Shown piece by piece: positions 41,916 through 51,088 of a stretch of 64,000 nt of DNA. The notes beneath the pieces were generated by a model. The model was not told the origin of the DNA and did not search any database. It saw nothing but the letters and a program-made list of their open reading frames with translations. Source of the DNA: Terribacillus halophilus (lineage in GTDB: Bacteria > Bacillota > Bacilli > Bacillales > Amphibacillaceae); assembly GCF_900101385.1 (NCBI RefSeq), contig NZ_FMZB01000002.1:186001-250000 (forward strand). The letters are read 5' to 3'. The position numbers and the translations under genes are program-made. Position 1 is the first letter of the stretch; each line of letters starts with the position of its first letter.

Positions 41916-42886
41916 GATTCTACCTCTTTCTTTGCACCTTTTCCTGTAATGGTCAAGAATACCTCATCCAAGGTTGGCTTCTGTATACTCAATTCTGCTG
42001 ATTGGATTCCTTCTTTCCGCAATGCAAGGAGCAGATCCGAGACCGCATCAGCATCCGCCAGCGGAACGGTTATTTTTCTCCCTTCAGCTGAAACTGCGGC
42101 CTGTACGTTAAGTATCCTTTCGACCAATTCTTTGGCAGCTCCTATTTGATCGGCATTCTGAATACTTACATGCAAGGAAGAACTGCCAACAGACTGTTTC
42201 AATTCATCCACTGTCCCCTCGGCTACAACTCTTCCTCGATCGATTACCGCAACCCGGTCAGCCAGTTCATCAGCCTCTTGCAGATATTGCGTCGTCAGCA
42301 ATACTGTCGAACCTGATTTCACCAATTTTCGAATCGTATCCCACATTTGATTTCGTGTTCGCGGATCCAATCCAGTAGTTGGTTCATCCAAAAAGATTAG
42401 CGGCGGCCTTGCAATCAAACTTGCTGCCAAATCGAGACGCCGGCGCATCCCGCCAGAAAAATGCTTCAATGGACGCTTGGCCGCTTCTGTGAGTCCAAAC
42501 TCCTCCAGCAGCTCTTCCGCTTTCACCCGCGCTTCTTTGCGGCTCAAACCTAGCAGCCGTGAAAATATAATCAAATTCTCCGTTGCACTCAGCGACTCAT
42601 CAACAGAAGCATACTGACCAGTCACCCCTATCAATTGCCGCACAATCTGCGGATCCTTCGCAATGTCATATCCGAAAATACGGGCTGACCCAGCATCTGC
42701 TTTCAGTAAAGTAGCCAGCATCCTGATTGTGGTTGTCTTGCCAGCTCCGTTTGGTCCCAGTACACCATAAATCGTACCCGCCTTCACCCTCAGATTCACT
42801 CCGTCAACAGCCCGATTCTCACCGAACGTCTTCACAAGCCCGCTCGCATCGACTGCCCATTCGCTATTTGTATCAACAGTTTTCAT
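41912..42886 (-). CDS. ABC exporter ATPase (DrrA-like)
   Basis: 324 aa. Walker A GPNGAGKTTT at 44-53, signature HFSGGMRRRLDLA, Walker B LIFLDEPTTGLD, H-loop TTQYLQEADELAD; a C-terminal ~100-residue domain ends KPTLDEVFLTITGKG, characteristic of DrrA/NodI-type drug-export ATPases. First gene of the exporter/two-component block; substrate unknown. Confidence 0.92.
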   Translation of the reverse strand: MKTVDTNSEWAVDASGLVKTFGENRAVDGVNLRVKAGTIYGVLGPNGAGKTTTIRMLATLLKADAGSARIFGYDIAKDPQIVRQLIGVTGQYASVDESLSATENLIIFSRLLGLSRKEARVKAEELLEEFGLTEAAKRPLKHFSGGMRRRLDLAASLIARPPLIFLDEPTTGLDPRTRNQMWDTIRKLVKSGSTVLLTTQYLQEADELADRVAVIDRGRVVAEGTVDELKQSVGSSSLHVSIQNADQIGAAKELVERILNVQAAVSAEGRKITVPLADADAVSDLLLALRKEGIQSAELSIQKPTLDEVFLTITGKGAKKEVES

Positions 42887-43094
42887 CTTTGTTATCCTCC
42901 CGATAAATAGTTGAATCGTTGTTTTATTAGAAGCACTTCTAAGCTCTGAATGAAGTATAGGTGATTTATGTGAACTGAATATGAACGGGAGAGTAAATGC
43001 CTATAAATTGCTGCTCGACTAACTTATATATGTATGAACAAATAACCTTAATCTCCTGATAGCAATGTGGTGAAAAAGGGGATCTAGGAAGATA

Positions 43095-43130
43095 AAAAGA
43101 AGATCACCATAAGAGATGATCTTCTTTTCT
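43095..43130. terminator. Terminator of the truncated rap-phr pair
   Basis: AAAGAAGATCA/TGATCTTCTTT stem directly after the stop codon at 43133 (minus strand); A/T tracts on both sides allow function both ways. Confidence 0.75.
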
Positions 43131-43132
43131 TT

Positions 43133-43276
43133 TTACTTATTAAAGGTTTTTGGAGTGAAAATTATAGTTCCAGCGTCTCCTTCTTTTGCTGCGATATTTT
43201 TCATATCTTCAGACCAAAGTAATCCACTAACCACAATTGCACCGACAAGTACCAGTGAAAAAATAAGCTTCTTCAT
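43133..43276 (-). CDS. Phr-like signal pre-peptide of the truncated rap
   Basis: 47 aa, ATG with AAGGAGGG upstream. Basic start and hydrophobic export segment (MKKLIFSLVLVGAIVVSGLL), then a tail with AAKEGDAGT and the C-terminus IIFTPKTFNK. It begins 13 bases after the rap-like gene ends. The KEGDAG core matches KKGDxG in the peptides at 26617 and 50685. The mature pheromone should lie in the last 10 residues. Expression here depends on whether the broken rap is still transcribed. Confidence 0.78.
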   Translation of the reverse strand: MKKLIFSLVLVGAIVVSGLLWSEDMKNIAAKEGDAGTIIFTPKTFNK

Positions 43277-43289
43277 TTAAAAACCCTCC

Positions 43290-43817
43290 TTATTGTAGTA
43301 GAGCCAATGAATAATATTTAGTTGCAAGTTCATACTGACTATTTTCATTATAATACTGTGCTAGCTCCGTTGAAAACCGCTTTACATTGTAAATATCGTT
43401 AATTCTTCTGAAATACTCTATGCCTTCCTGCCATACGCTTTCAAAATTCAGCCTATCTTCGTATTTTTTGTGAAGCATCGCAAATTCCCACTTTTTCGCC
43501 ATATCATCTTTTTCGATACTTTCTTTAAAGCCAGCAGTATACGTTTCAAGTGCTTTTGAAGTCTGATCAGTTTTCCAATAACAATCTGCCAATAAGTACA
43601 AGATTTTCAAGCCTTGATTAAGTTTTAGTGCCTCTTTAAGATATCGAAGTGCAGCAGCCGGCAGGTTATTTTTCACATAAAGTACGCCGAGGTTGAGATT
43701 GGTTGAAGCAATAAAATTGTTATTTCCGAGAGTTTTAAATGATGTTAAAGCACTATGAAGATATTCTTCTGCTTTGTCAAAGTTGCGGAGATCTATACAA
43801 TTCAATCCTTGCAGCAT
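43290..43817 (-). pseudogene. Rap-type TPR protein, N-terminal half lost
   Basis: 175 aa open frame that aligns with the C-terminal half of the intact protein at 49613-50668 (for example NNFIASTNLNLGVLYVKNNL; WEFAMLHKKYEDRLNFESVW). It keeps the last TPR repeats but lacks the three-helix bundle and the first repeats. Homology stops at 43818, where a scrap of the BASS transporter gene begins. Without the N-terminal effector domain it cannot act as a normal Rap; whether it still binds a peptide is unknown. Confidence 0.85.
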
Positions 43818-43820
43818 GTA

Positions 43821-43919
43821 CCATTATCCGCGACCGCAACAGCAGTTAATACTTTCTCTGCGCCGATCGTAACACCTGTACTTGTTATTTTATTTCTTAG
43901 CGAATGCTTTAGAAGCTGA
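43821..43919 (+). pseudogene. Scrap of the BASS transporter gene
   Basis: Plus strand PLSATATAVNTFSAPIVTPV, then LVILFLSECFRS and a stop. Matches PLSVTATAVTTVLAPIVTPA of the intact gene (46331 onward) at DNA and protein level with about 80% identity. It is joined directly to the broken rap. The fragment is diverged, so the event is not recent or came from a different allele. Confidence 0.8.
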
Positions 43920-43947
43920 TAAACGAAACTTATTGGGGTTATATACA

Positions 43948-44001
43948 GACAAGATAACAAAAAAGAAGCCCAACGTTAGAATTTATTGAGCTTCTTTTTT
44001 G
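43948..44001. terminator. Strong bidirectional terminator
   Basis: Perfect 17-bp stem GATAACAAAAAAGAAGC/GCTTCTTTTTTGTTATC. It lies 90 bases past the sensor-kinase stop on the minus strand. Confidence 0.8.
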
Positions 44002-44092
44002 TTATCAGAAGGGAAATCCCTGAGTTTTCACTTGTAATAAAAACCCACTGCTTCTCCATAAATTTATCACAATCCAATAATCATCAACTGGC

Positions 44093-45553
44093 TTATTCAT
44101 GCCTTTCTTGATAGTCGCCTCCATTCAGTACTCCTTCTTGTGGTATTTCAAGCTTGAAGTGCGTACCATCCGGCGAACTTTCAACTATATTTATATCTCC
44201 TAAGTGTTCAATCATCATTTTTTTCACAAAAGGTAGACCCAGTCCCATTCCCCGCTTTTTATTTCCTAATGAAATAAAGGGATCAAATACGCTCACCCAG
44301 TTCTCTCTGGGTATGCCCTTACCAGTGTCGATAAAGTGTATGATGATATTTTTATCATCAATTTCTGTACTGATCTTTATCTTATTTACCGACCTGTTTT
44401 CCGGCATTGCTTCGACGCTATTCTTGATCAGATTGATAAAGACTTGTTCTAAGTTTGTCTTATTCAAATAAACATTCAGTGGTGAATATATATTTGTGAA
44501 CGCCAACTCGACCTTGTTTTCTTGGAGCATCCCAGCTGAAAAATCAATAGACTCTTGAATAATCTCCGCAAGATCCTCCGTTTTAAAGATTAATGCCGAG
44601 GACTTCATATACGAACTATAATTATCTGTCAGTTGATCTAGATGTTCTGAGGATTTACCTATCATCTCCAATGTTCGCTTGTCTCTTTCATTTAAAGTAT
44701 GGCTTTTTTCCAACATGCCTGAAAAACTTTTAATAATAGAGTTTGTGTTTTTCACTTCATGAATTAAACTGCCAGCCAGCTGTCCTGTATAGTCTAGTTT
44801 TTTCTGTTTTTCCATTAATTCATAAGAGTGAATTTTCAAGTCCACATTGAACTTAACGAATATGTGTAAGCTTCCCACCGAAAACACGATGACGCCAATG
44901 CTGCTTGTAAGGAGGCCAGTTAAAGGAATGAAGTTCAGAACTCCAGGTACGATAAGCAGCAATGCGTTGAATGAAAAACCCATAAGGAAGTTCTTAAAGT
45001 GTGAGTTCCGAATTCTCAATGACAATACACACACAACCAACAAGAAAAATACAATACCAGCCATGTGCATGAAATACACCCATAATAGCGGTCCATACTC
45101 AGGAAAATAGTGATTACCAGTAAACCTTTCATTGGCAACGACCAATCCTTTTACTCCTAAGTTCGACCAACTTATTAGATAAACGACGGTGCTCCATATA
45201 GTGAAGCCAATAAGTGCCTTTTTGGTGAAAAGAGCATAAGCAATTCTCGTTAGCCAATTCGTTTTCTTCATCACGGATGGTTGGTTGTTGATAATCCAGT
45301 AAGCCATATATAATACCATGGGGAGGCTGAAAGTCGGTCCCGCACGAAACAGCTTGAACAGGAATAGAACCGTATCCTCTGACAGAACATCTCTAAAATA
45401 AAGAACTCCGATATCCAACTGCCAAATTGTGATTAGGATCATAGATATGGTCATTCCTACCGACAACTTTGTTTCATTGTAAACTTTATTAATGCTCAAT
45501 GCTAAAAACAATGGCAGTAAACCAATGGCACATATTAATATACCAATAATCAT
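44093..45553 (-). CDS. Orphan membrane histidine kinase
   Basis: 486 aa. About seven transmembrane helices fill residues 1-235, like the 7TM inputs of sporulation or competence kinases. The H-box is unusual: GQLAGSLIHEVKNTNSIIKS with His265. ATP-binding: INLIKNSVEAMPEN, FIDTGKGIPRENW, KKRGMGLGLPFVKKMM. No response regulator is adjacent. Situated between rap-like genes, it could feed a Spo0-type phosphorelay that Rap proteins oppose, but that is only a contextual guess. Confidence 0.85.
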   Translation of the reverse strand: MIIGILICAIGLLPLFLALSINKVYNETKLSVGMTISMILITIWQLDIGVLYFRDVLSEDTVLFLFKLFRAGPTFSLPMVLYMAYWIINNQPSVMKKTNWLTRIAYALFTKKALIGFTIWSTVVYLISWSNLGVKGLVVANERFTGNHYFPEYGPLLWVYFMHMAGIVFFLLVVCVLSLRIRNSHFKNFLMGFSFNALLLIVPGVLNFIPLTGLLTSSIGVIVFSVGSLHIFVKFNVDLKIHSYELMEKQKKLDYTGQLAGSLIHEVKNTNSIIKSFSGMLEKSHTLNERDKRTLEMIGKSSEHLDQLTDNYSSYMKSSALIFKTEDLAEIIQESIDFSAGMLQENKVELAFTNIYSPLNVYLNKTNLEQVFINLIKNSVEAMPENRSVNKIKISTEIDDKNIIIHFIDTGKGIPRENWVSVFDPFISLGNKKRGMGLGLPFVKKMMIEHLGDINIVESSPDGTHFKLEIPQEGVLNGGDYQERHE

Positions 45554-45955
45554 ACCGACTAACCCCTAACTGCTCGAAACCCACATCGTGGATTGTAATT
45601 TTTATGTATGCACATATGTTATTTCCGCCATGTCCATGTTTTGTAATAGCAACGCAAAAACCAATAGACCCGATGAGTTACTTGATCTATTGTTTCTACC
45701 CTATTACCCGTCGCTGCTATTCTCATATATTCTCTAATGGATACTTGTACCTATACATTATATCAGATGCTTTCTATATAGCTGTTGATTGGAATATGTT
45801 ACCTTTCAATAATTTGGAAGCCGGTGTTTTGGCGCATGGAGAAGTAACTCATCCATTCATAACAAACTCCACCATATAATATCAGAAAAATTTAAATATT
45901 GAATTTCTTTATAAATTGTTATACAATCTCACAAACAGTTAAGAAGAGGTGGATG
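45554..45955. other. Gene-free stretch between kinase and BASS gene
   Basis: Holds the promoter side of both divergent genes. A 91-codon plus-strand frame (45604-45879) has no ribosome site, Cys/Tyr-rich composition and no recognisable family. I see no hairpin or RNA element. Confidence 0.5.
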
Positions 45956-46924
45956 ATGAAAACGTTAGAACGATTTAGTCAGTTTGTCGGAAATACCTTT
46001 GCGTATTGGGTCATTTTATTTGCGGTAGTAGCCTTCTTGCTGCCGTCAGGATTCACATGGATCGTTCCGCTGATTACCCCGCTTTTAGGTATCATCATGT
46101 TTGGAATGGGGCTGACTATGTCTGCAAGTGACTTTAAAGGAGTTATCAAACGTCCTTTTGAAGTGTTTGTTGTAGTAGCTGGACAATTTTTGATCATGCC
46201 GCTGCTTGCCTTTGCTTTGGCAAAAGGGCTGCAATTGTCTCCAGAAGTGGCAGTCGGTGTCATTCTCGTAGGCTGCTGCCCGGGCGGAACATCTTCTAAC
46301 GTCATGACTTTCCTGGCCAAAGGTGATGTCCCATTATCCGTGACCGCAACAGCAGTAACCACTGTTCTCGCGCCAATTGTAACACCAGCACTTATTCTAT
46401 TATTTGCGAGCGAATGGATTGAAGTCAGTCCTGTCTCCCTATTTATCTCTATCGTGAATGTCGTTATCATCCCAATTGTATTAGGCTTGCTCGTGAAGCG
46501 CTTCTTTAACAGACAAGCTACTGCAAGTGTAAAAGTTCTGCCGCTTGTTTCAGCCGTTGCCATCATCGGCATCGTAGCAGCTGTCGTATCCAATAGCCAG
46601 GCACAGATCGCCCAGACCGGGCTGGCAATCTTCGGAGTAGTGATTCTCCATAATATACTCGGTTACCTGCTCGGCTTCGCCTTTGCCAAGCTCCTGCGCA
46701 TGGACCTGCCAAAAGTGAAGACAGCTTCCATCGAAGTCGGCATGCAAAATTCAGGATTAGGCGCACAGCTTGCAACAGCGCACTTCTCCCCGCTAGCTGC
46801 TGTGCCAAGTGCTATTTTTAGTGTTTGGCATAATATTTCGGGGTCTATTTTGGCTAATATTTTTGCGAAGATGGGGAGCAGTGAAAAGGAAGCGGCAGAT
46901 ATCTTAAAAGAAAAAACACTCTAA
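45956..46924 (+). CDS. BASS-family sodium-dependent transporter (YocS-like)
   Basis: 322 aa from the ATG at 45956 (AAGAGGTGG upstream; open frame begins 45899). Ten transmembrane helices. GMGLTMSASDFKGVIKRP, GCCPGGTSSNVMTFLAKGD, and IEVGMQNSGLGAQLATAHF are the sodium- and substrate-site motifs of the bile acid:sodium symporter superfamily. B. subtilis YocS has the same beginning and length. The natural substrate is probably a small organic anion such as a keto acid, unknown here. Confidence 0.92.
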   Translation: MKTLERFSQFVGNTFAYWVILFAVVAFLLPSGFTWIVPLITPLLGIIMFGMGLTMSASDFKGVIKRPFEVFVVVAGQFLIMPLLAFALAKGLQLSPEVAVGVILVGCCPGGTSSNVMTFLAKGDVPLSVTATAVTTVLAPIVTPALILLFASEWIEVSPVSLFISIVNVVIIPIVLGLLVKRFFNRQATASVKVLPLVSAVAIIGIVAAVVSNSQAQIAQTGLAIFGVVILHNILGYLLGFAFAKLLRMDLPKVKTASIEVGMQNSGLGAQLATAHFSPLAAVPSAIFSVWHNISGSILANIFAKMGSSEKEAADILKEKTL

Positions 46925-46974
46925 CCACCCGCTTGAAGATGTGACATACTGAATTATAAAACGTTTATAGTACT

Positions 46975-47004
46975 TTAAAGGAGTCCTTAAATGGACTCCT
47001 TTAA
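46975..47004 (+). terminator. Terminator after the BASS gene
   Basis: 12-bp stem TTAAAGGAGTCC/GGACTCCTTTAA. Confidence 0.8.
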
Positions 47005-47087
47005 TACCCTGCTATTTACTACGATACAATGTTTAGATCATCTGAGAAGATTCACAGTAAATTAGTTACTTAAATTCAACAAACCCA

Positions 47088-47279
47088 TTACTTGTTACTG
47101 ATTCTCATTGAAATTCCACTAATCAAGAGAACAATTATGAGCAATATATTAAATATAAAAGTTGATCGCTCCATTTCTATCTTTAAAAAGAAAGCGGTAA
47201 CGTTTGTTAATAATAATACTATTGCGATAATAATAAATATATTAGCAGTCGAATTAGATTTTTCCTCCAAGTTAAGCAC
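47088..47279 (-). CDS. Possible small two-helix membrane protein
   Basis: 63 aa with hydrophobic helices at about 13-33 and 41-58, GTG start without a well-placed ribosome site (GGAGGAAA lies just inside the frame). Very AT-rich like its right neighbour. Real coding is uncertain. Confidence 0.35.
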   Translation of the reverse strand: MLNLEEKSNSTANIFIIIAIVLLLTNVTAFFLKIEMERSTFIFNILLIIVLLISGISMRISNK

Positions 47280-47547
47280 CCTTTTATTTAAACTGATTTA
47301 AATATACATATATATATCTAGTATTTCCATATTTTATTATATGATGTAAACATAATCTACACGCTATTAAAATTAAATAAATAAAGTAATGGGAAACATT
47401 ATCAAAAAAGGAACAAGGTTGACTGTAAATTAATTTCCACCCCAAATTGTTCTATAATTAAATTGGCTCTAACCCAAACTTGAAATTCTTACAGAGTATC
47501 AATATGAACAGAGACTACGAAAAAATGGAGGTACAAGAGTTAATATT

Positions 47548-48333
47548 ATGGAGGAAATTGCTAATTATTTTAATAACAATACTGCAGATTTAATAAAAGA
47601 TACTATTTTTATGTTTTTAGGAGCACTATTAGGATTGTTTATTACTCCAAGAAATAATTCAAATCAACAAGAAGAAGTAAATATTAAGAAGTACAATAAA
47701 TATGTAATAAATGAATATATAACAATTCAAAGAACAAAATTTCAGCAGAAAGAAGGTAACGATGGATATTTTCCATGGATGATAATTTTGGGGTTAACTT
47801 TGCTTACTTACCTTTTCATTAAATATAATGCTCAAATTCTCAATTATTTCAATGCCATGTTCTTCTTCTGTTTAGCCAGTGTAGCTACAATTATTATCAG
47901 ATTAATTTTCAGTGGCCTGTATAATAAGTTAAACATACTTTGGACGGTTATTTCTCTTATCATTTTATCTTGTGACATCTTTACTCTTCATTTTCTTAAA
48001 CAACAAGCTCTTCATAAATATTCATCCTATTCTCTTAGTACCTTGTTTCAAGAACTAGGGATAGATGGTTTTATACCTATACTTTATACTTTCTTAGGAT
48101 TCATTCTAATTATTTTTCTTAACGTTTTATTACTACTATTATTAATCCATTTATATTGTTTTAATTTCTATATAACAAAAGGAGTAGTTTTCTCGAATAT
48201 AATTATTAAGAAAACCTCGATGTTCTTATATCAGCCAATTCAATTCTCTTTATTTATATTATTCACGTGTGTTCTTACAATTTTGTTTAGTTCAGGTACA
48301 TTCTATGAGCTAGTACAAAGATATTTTATATAA
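47548..48333 (+). CDS. Hypothetical multi-pass membrane protein
   Basis: 261 aa with about six transmembrane helices (22-35, 76-92, 100-122, 128-150, 172-202, 232-250) and a charged cytoplasmic segment at 36-72. Much more AT-rich than the flanking BASS and DUF421 genes, which suggests horizontal origin. Only a weak AAGAG site before the ATG; a better GGAGG is 17 bases away. No family recognised; could be a prophage or abortive-infection type membrane protein, but nothing in the sequence proves it. Confidence 0.65.
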   Translation: MEEIANYFNNNTADLIKDTIFMFLGALLGLFITPRNNSNQQEEVNIKKYNKYVINEYITIQRTKFQQKEGNDGYFPWMIILGLTLLTYLFIKYNAQILNYFNAMFFFCLASVATIIIRLIFSGLYNKLNILWTVISLIILSCDIFTLHFLKQQALHKYSSYSLSTLFQELGIDGFIPILYTFLGFILIIFLNVLLLLLLIHLYCFNFYITKGVVFSNIIIKKTSMFLYQPIQFSLFILFTCVLTILFSSGTFYELVQRYFI

Positions 48334-48450
48334 TTTATGTTAATAAGTTTTTTTAGTAATACAAGTTAAATGGTGAACTGAGATATTTTTATGGTTTAAG
48401 GTAATAATGGGTACATAATCAAACCTGATGCAATCAAAGGGACAGAGGAT

Positions 48451-49164
48451 GTGCCTAACTTGGATTTTCTACATAGCCAACATACACTTACCACAATGGA
48501 ATGGGTTCTACGTGCAGTCGTTTCTTTCATCTTTTTATTGATCGTCGCTAAAGTACTTGGCCAGCGCTCCATCTCGCAGCTAAGGCTGCTTGATTTCGTT
48601 ATTGCTTTGGTCGTTGGAAATATTATTGCTCACCCGCTCTCAGATGAGGAGCTCGGTCTGAAAGGGTCCATCATAACGACTGTGGTACTGGTTCTCTTAT
48701 ACCTTGGCGGGATTTTCCTTATTTTAAGATGGCCGTGGTTTCGGAATCTAATCAATCATAAGCCTATTCCAGTTGTTCAGGATGGAGAGATCCTTTATGA
48801 GGGGCTGCGCCACGCCAGGATATCGATCGATGTGTTATTGGAAGAGCTGCGCAAAGGGAAAGTGGCGGATGTGGAGAAGGTGGCTTTAGCGCTGTGGGAA
48901 GCGGAAGGGAAGATATCGTTCTTTCTTGATCCCAAATATGAAGCGGTCACGCCTGAGATAATGCAAATAGATATGCCGCCTTTTGATTTGCCGCAGACAA
49001 TCATAAAAGATGGGCGAATCCTCCATAAAGGGCTGAAAGAAACAAGTAAGAATGAAGCATGGGTCGTGTCTCACTTACGGGATAATTATCAGACTGAGGT
49101 TAGAAATGTCCTGCTTGCGACAATTGATAAGAATGAGAAACTGAATGTGTTCTTGTATAAGTGA
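48451..49164 (+). CDS. DUF421/YetF-family membrane protein
   Basis: 237 aa, GTG start with AGAGG upstream. Three transmembrane helices in the first 100 residues, with the conserved ISQLRLLDFVIALVVGNIIA block, then a cytoplasmic part with DGEILYEGLRHARISIDVLL, the DUF421 signature. Family members such as YetF/YfjS/YrbG affect spore or membrane physiology; the mechanism is unknown. Monocistronic. Confidence 0.88.
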   Translation: MPNLDFLHSQHTLTTMEWVLRAVVSFIFLLIVAKVLGQRSISQLRLLDFVIALVVGNIIAHPLSDEELGLKGSIITTVVLVLLYLGGIFLILRWPWFRNLINHKPIPVVQDGEILYEGLRHARISIDVLLEELRKGKVADVEKVALALWEAEGKISFFLDPKYEAVTPEIMQIDMPPFDLPQTIIKDGRILHKGLKETSKNEAWVVSHLRDNYQTEVRNVLLATIDKNEKLNVFLYK

Positions 49165-49241
49165 CTTTTCATAACTCACTATAGCCAAACAGCCAATTGC
49201 TCATCCTAACGGCAAGACTGTTTTGTGTTTTGATTTTGAAC

Positions 49242-49403
49242 CTATTCAGCTGACAATTCACTTTCTGTTACCCATTTATGGTTTTTGACTTCTTGTCCGT
49301 CTGTTGTCGATGTGTAATCCACAGTATAGACTGTTGTATCCACTGCGGAATCGGTTACTGCTTAAGCACCGTTCATACCTGCCATATGATCGGCGGTCAC
49401 ATT
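49242..49403 (-). pseudogene. YdhK/DUF1541 protein remnant
   Basis: Minus strand TADHMAGMNGA, a stop codon in place of Lys/Glu, then VDTTVYTVDYTSTTDGQEVK and NHKWVTESELSAE. This matches the C-terminal DUF1541 repeat of YdhK-like copper-associated lipoproteins. The rest of the gene is absent. The remaining gap from 49404 to 49600 holds only the rap promoter side. Confidence 0.75.
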
Positions 49404-49612
49404 ATAGCATACGGTTGGGTATTGAATTGAATAAGCGATAAGAGGCGATTGATTGAATAAAACAACTTTTAATATGAATGATAATAGGAAATATAAGCTC
49501 CTAAAACCGCATTCTACTCCCATTCCGTGTATACACATTCACAATCCACAAAAACGACAAAAAATGGTAAAATTAATTAAATAACTATTTTGAAGGAGCG
49601 TTGCACTATACC

Positions 49613-50668
49613 ATGGGACAGAATATCACCAAGCCAGTTGACGATATTACAGCTCAATTGGACAATTGGTCTATCAGCATTCGACTGGATAAAAGAGAAG
49701 CAGCTGCTACTATCCATGAATACCTAAAAAGCTTCATTAACGACTTCAGCACCGATACTCTTATTAAATATACCTTGCTGGAAAGTCGTTTCTACTTAAT
49801 GCAAAAAGACCTCGTGAATAGCGCTGTTGCGATTGACAATGCTAAAACATATCTTGACCACTTCCATGATATCCACCGACATTACTTACACTTAGCAGAA
49901 GGAATTCTATTCTATGATGAAAAACGCTACCAAGATGCTCTTCACTGCTTTGAGAAAGCCGAAAAGTATCTAAATCAATTACAAGATTCTGTAGAGATAG
50001 GTGAATTTCACCTTCGTAAAGCCATGACTTATTATTTCCTTGATATTACCACTTTATCAGCTTTACATGCAGAGCGAGCTATAGAAGCCCTAAAACCATA
50101 TAAGACATTCGAGTTTCTTCTTGCCCGTGCAGAAATGCTACAAGGTATGAATTACATGGATCTTCAGGATTTCGAATTGTCAGAAGAACATCTCCACAAA
50201 GCATTAATTTCTTACAAAAATATAGATAACCAGTATTTCATAACCACTACCAACCTCAACCTTGGACTTCTATATGTGCAACGTGAACTGCCGGAAGCAG
50301 CTATTCGTTATCTGGAAGAAGCACGTAAAAACAAACAAGAACGGATCCATTTGAAGATTTTATACCTGTTAGCCGATTCTTATTGGAAAACCAATCATCC
50401 TTCCAAAGCTATGGAGGCTTATACGGAAGGTTTCCAGAAAAGTATTGATACAGATGATTTAACAATGAAGTGGGAATTTGCCATGTTGCACAAAAAATTC
50501 GAGGATAGGGTGAACTATGAAAGCGTATGGCAAGAAGGTATAGAATATTTTAGAAAAGTTAACGATTTATTTAACGTAAGGCTCTATTCAAAAGAGCTAG
50601 CCCTGCATTATACTGAAACTAAGCAATACGAGCTTGCAACAAGATACTATCTTTTAGCTTCTATCTAA
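49613..50668 (+). CDS. Rap-family TPR regulator
   Basis: 351 aa. N-terminal helical bundle (DDITAQLDNWSISIRLDKRE) then six or so TPR repeats (ALHCFEKAEKYLNQLQDSVE; AAIRYLEEARKNKQE; ATRYYLLASI). Rap proteins bind response regulators (Spo0F, ComA) or DNA-binding partners and are inhibited by Phr peptides. A Phr-like gene follows 16 bases later. AAGGAG is 14 bases from this ATG and 2 bases from a TTG at 49601, so the start is uncertain by four codons. Paralogue of the truncated gene at 43290. Confidence 0.88.
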   Translation: MGQNITKPVDDITAQLDNWSISIRLDKREAAATIHEYLKSFINDFSTDTLIKYTLLESRFYLMQKDLVNSAVAIDNAKTYLDHFHDIHRHYLHLAEGILFYDEKRYQDALHCFEKAEKYLNQLQDSVEIGEFHLRKAMTYYFLDITTLSALHAERAIEALKPYKTFEFLLARAEMLQGMNYMDLQDFELSEEHLHKALISYKNIDNQYFITTTNLNLGLLYVQRELPEAAIRYLEEARKNKQERIHLKILYLLADSYWKTNHPSKAMEAYTEGFQKSIDTDDLTMKWEFAMLHKKFEDRVNYESVWQEGIEYFRKVNDLFNVRLYSKELALHYTETKQYELATRYYLLASI

Positions 50669-50684
50669 ATAAGGAGGAGATATT

Positions 50685-50825
50685 ATGAAGAAAGTTGTTT
50701 TCTCGTTGATATTAATAGGAACGATTATCGTAAGCAGTGTGGTTGGATATGCAGAAGATAACAAGACAGCAGAAAAGAAAGGCGATCTTGGAACTGTAAT
50801 ATTTTCACTAAATTTAACTAAATAG
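50685..50825 (+). CDS. Phr-like signal pre-peptide
   Basis: 46 aa, ATG with AAGGAGGAG upstream. Basic start and export segment (MKKVVFSLILIGTIIVSSVV) followed by AEDNKTAEKKGDLGT and the C-terminus VIFSLNLTK. It lies directly behind the intact rap-like gene. Paralogous to the peptide at 43133-43276; the tails differ, so the mature pheromones would be distinct. No hairpin immediately follows; the nearest is at 51031. Confidence 0.82.
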   Translation: MKKVVFSLILIGTIIVSSVVGYAEDNKTAEKKGDLGTVIFSLNLTK

Positions 50826-51030
50826 ACTGGGACAAAAGCGTTTGAAGGAAGCAACCTCTATACAGACCCTTTTAAATGGAGTCGTTCTGCACTTCCCCCT
50901 TTGCCGAATTCACATGAAGGTGTGGACCAGTAGAATGACCTGTAAACCCAGATAAAAACAGTATGTATTTCCGTTACAGTTTTCTGCATAGCAGATAGCC
51001 AGAAACGAAAAATTAGATTCCTAAATATAT

Positions 51031-51065
51031 AACTGGAGCCGGCGTTTGCTGACTCCAGTTTCTTT
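51031..51065. terminator. Hairpin between Phr gene and oxidoreductase
   Basis: AACTGGAG/CTCCAGTT stem followed by TCTTT; between convergent transcripts. The stretch 50826-51030 shows no gene. Confidence 0.65.
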
Positions 51066-51088
51066 CGTACATGCGAGTGCATCATCAA

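Noticed and set aside
45604-45879. 91-codon plus-strand frame before the BASS gene
   Set aside because: No ribosome site, Cys/Tyr-rich start and no conserved motif; recorded only as a gene-free stretch.
45979-46593. 204-codon minus-strand frame
   Set aside because: Antisense shadow of the BASS transporter; long only because of the Val/Ala-rich codons on the coding strand.
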